From assembly GCA_905221605.1 (NCBI GenBank), contig CAJNDS010002083.1:62001-126000 (forward strand): a stretch of 64,000 nt of DNA, in the 5' to 3' direction. The position numbers and the translations under genes were made by a program. The DNA comes from Symbiodinium natans (taxonomy: Eukaryota > Sar > Dinophyceae > Suessiales > Symbiodiniaceae). The notes under the pieces were generated by a model. It saw only the letters and a program-made list of their open reading frames with translations. It did not search any database and had not been told where the DNA came from. Positions 62,573-64,000 of the stretch are shown here, piece after piece (positions within the stretch are counted from its first letter, which is position 1; every line of letters begins with the position of its first letter).

Positions 62573-62907
62573 TTAGGAAAGAGATTCCCCGGAGCCGTTC
62601 ATCGATTCACAGCGGCATAACTTGCCCCCACCGGATAGGAGCCCACATACGCAGCATCCCGCAAAAAGGATGAACAATGGTATTCATGGATGCAAGTCTA
62701 GTGGGAAAGCCGTGCCAGTCTTTGCACTCATCATACCCGAAGCCGGATTCTAGAAGATGACTGTAGCAGGAGAACAAAGAGCTAGGGGAAGCAACTCAGA
62801 AAAAAACCTGCACTAGCTGTGGCTGAGCCGCCAGGAGTTCATCCCGTGCCTGGTGGAAGTTCACTATGAACTCCTGCTTTGTCAGGGTGTGGGTTTTGGG
62901 ACCTTCA

Positions 62908-63022
62908 GGCTTCGGGGGTTTCCGAAAATTGGGGTACCCTCTTTGGGTGTCTTTAAGGGGATTCTAGTCTGTTTGGGATTTAAAAGGGGTACCCCTATTT
63001 TGGGGAATGCCCCTTCAGGCTT
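62908..63022. mobile_element. Foldback element (family G)
   Basis: Ends GGGTTTCCGAAAATTGGGGT and ACCCCTATTTTGGGGAATGCCC are inverted, with inner GGGGTACCCTCTTT / AAAAGGGGTACCCC. Style resembles family F. Confidence 0.55.
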
Positions 63023-63144
63023 TCGGGCTTGGACATGTTCTATGCCCTAAACCCTAAAACCCCAAACCTCATAAACCCTAAATAAAACCCCAAACCTCAA
63101 ACCCTAAACCATAAAACCCGTGGCCGAACGAATGCTCTGCGGGC

Positions 63145-63290
63145 TTCAGGTTTAAGGTTTAGGGTTTGGGGGTTAGGGTTTAGGGTTTAGGGTTTCGGGT
63201 CTAGGGTTTAGGGTTTAGGATTTAGGGTTTAGGGTTTAGGGTCTGGGGTTGAGGGGTTTAGGGTTCAGGGTTTAGGGTTTAGGGTTAGGC
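63145..63290 (+). repeat. TTTAGGG tract
   Basis: Degenerate TTTAGGG with TCTAGGG, TTCAGGG. A further short tract lies at 63455-63525. Confidence 0.88.
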
Positions 63291-63598
63291 CCAGACAGCC
63301 CTAAACACTGAAACCCCTTCAAGGTTCTGCCTGCTTCAAGACTTGGGTGTCGAAGTCCATACTGCCTGCCGAGCTCGGCAGGAGGAAGCCATAGCTCGAC
63401 ACCTTCCCAGGGTGTGTCGACTTAAGCTGTTGCGACGGTTCTGTTATGGGGTTTAGGATGGGTTTAGGGTTTAGGGTCTAGGGTCTAGGGTTGAGGGTAT
63501 AGGGTTAAGGGTTTAGGGCTCAGGGTTCATACCGTGCAGCTTTCAACAATACAGCACAGCTCTTCCTGGTATGCGTGGCTCTCCAACATTCAAGTGAG

Positions 63599-63798
63599 CT
63601 AGACCCTGACACCACAAGCTCCCTTTAGGGCAAGAGCCAGGCACGCCTGCAGACCAAGCTGGCGTTTCAGGCACAGCGCGAAGATCACATCCTGCATCGC
63701 GTTGTATAGATTGAAGCGACAAGGCTCAGTTGACCAGATCCTCCTCAGCCCAAGTCCAGGCATGGATACATTGAGGCAGCTGTGGCAGATTCCGAACC
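63599..63798 (-). CDS. Candidate exon, unknown protein
   Basis: After CACTGAG|GG the minus strand stays open for about 65 codons: FGICHSCLNVSMPGLGLRRI, WSTEPCRFNLYNAMQDVIFA, LCLKRQLGLQACLALALKGA. A donor (CTTG|GTCTGC) inside would link in phase to 63598-63533, which is bounded by GTCTAG and a GTATGA donor. Protein-like composition; no family recognised. Confidence 0.45.
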
Positions 63799-63799
63799 C

Positions 63800-64000
63800 T
63801 CAGTGCCGCTGAGCAAGCCCATAAACTAGAGGGCCCTTGAGGCACCTGCATCTCAAGAAATCATGGCAAGCTTGCTCATGCCCTTCTTGGCCAGTTCAAA
63901 AGATATCTGCACCCCGTTGGCACCAGAACCCAAGCTCTACAGCTCCAGACCTTCTTGGTCCTCAACCCCCAGTCTCCCCGGCCTCCATAGCATCTCCCTT
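63800..64000. other. Unique DNA, no gene resolved
   Basis: No repeat, element or splice-bounded frame that I could support up to the window end. Confidence 0.4.

Noticed and set aside
1-64000. Spliced-leader RNA, 5S or other rRNA, tRNA genes
   Set aside because: I looked by eye for the dinoflagellate spliced-leader core, for TTCGA-type tRNA arms and for rRNA-like blocks on both strands and found none. GGTTCGAA-like hits (for example 2401, 3106, 61911) lack a cloverleaf.

Overview
The window is nuclear DNA of a dinoflagellate. Degenerate plant-type telomere motifs (TTTAGGG or its complement) recur every few hundred bases. Reading frames are short and only make sense as small exons. The best gene uses GC-AG and GA-AG introns with an AG|G acceptor, as described for Symbiodiniaceae, and encodes the ubiquitin-like plus ankyrin architecture common there. 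No operons, bacterial signals, rRNA, tRNA, CRISPR array or spliced-leader gene were seen. Species is not resolved. Nearly all gene calls below were built by hand from reading frame, splice signals and phase agreement, and none has homology support.

Layout. 0-2.5 kb: telomere motif, one minus-strand exon, then ten 189/190-bp units that read as exon-intron copies leading to an in-frame terminal exon. 2.5-4 kb: two hairpin elements and a long TTTAGGG tract. 4-7.8 kb: a minus-strand gene of at least 12 small exons whose introns hold telomere-like arrays and inverted-repeat elements. 8.5-9.5 kb: the ubiquitin-like/ankyrin gene (minus). 10-38 kb: telomere-like tracts, many dispersed foldback elements and scattered exons on both strands, with unknown products. 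39.5-43.1 kb: an AT-rich palindromic satellite with an embedded 87-bp satellite open in several frames. 43.3-44.2 kb: a large inverted repeat. 44.9-49.4 kb: a (CT)n tract and four copies of a roughly 0.8-kb unit. 49.4-64 kb: telomere-like tracts, more elements and several candidate exons, the best at 61.2 and 63.6-63.8 kb.

The theme that links these parts is intron gain by short inverted-repeat elements (introners). One dispersed family sits exactly between a GT donor and a CTAG acceptor in the 4-7.8 kb gene. A second family lies in the next intron between two CTTAG copies, and its removal joins two frames. The two ankyrin-gene introns resemble each other. Families with CTAG-bounded GA...AG ends would also be splice-compatible. 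In two places the telomere-like repeat itself supplies the TTTAG|G acceptor.
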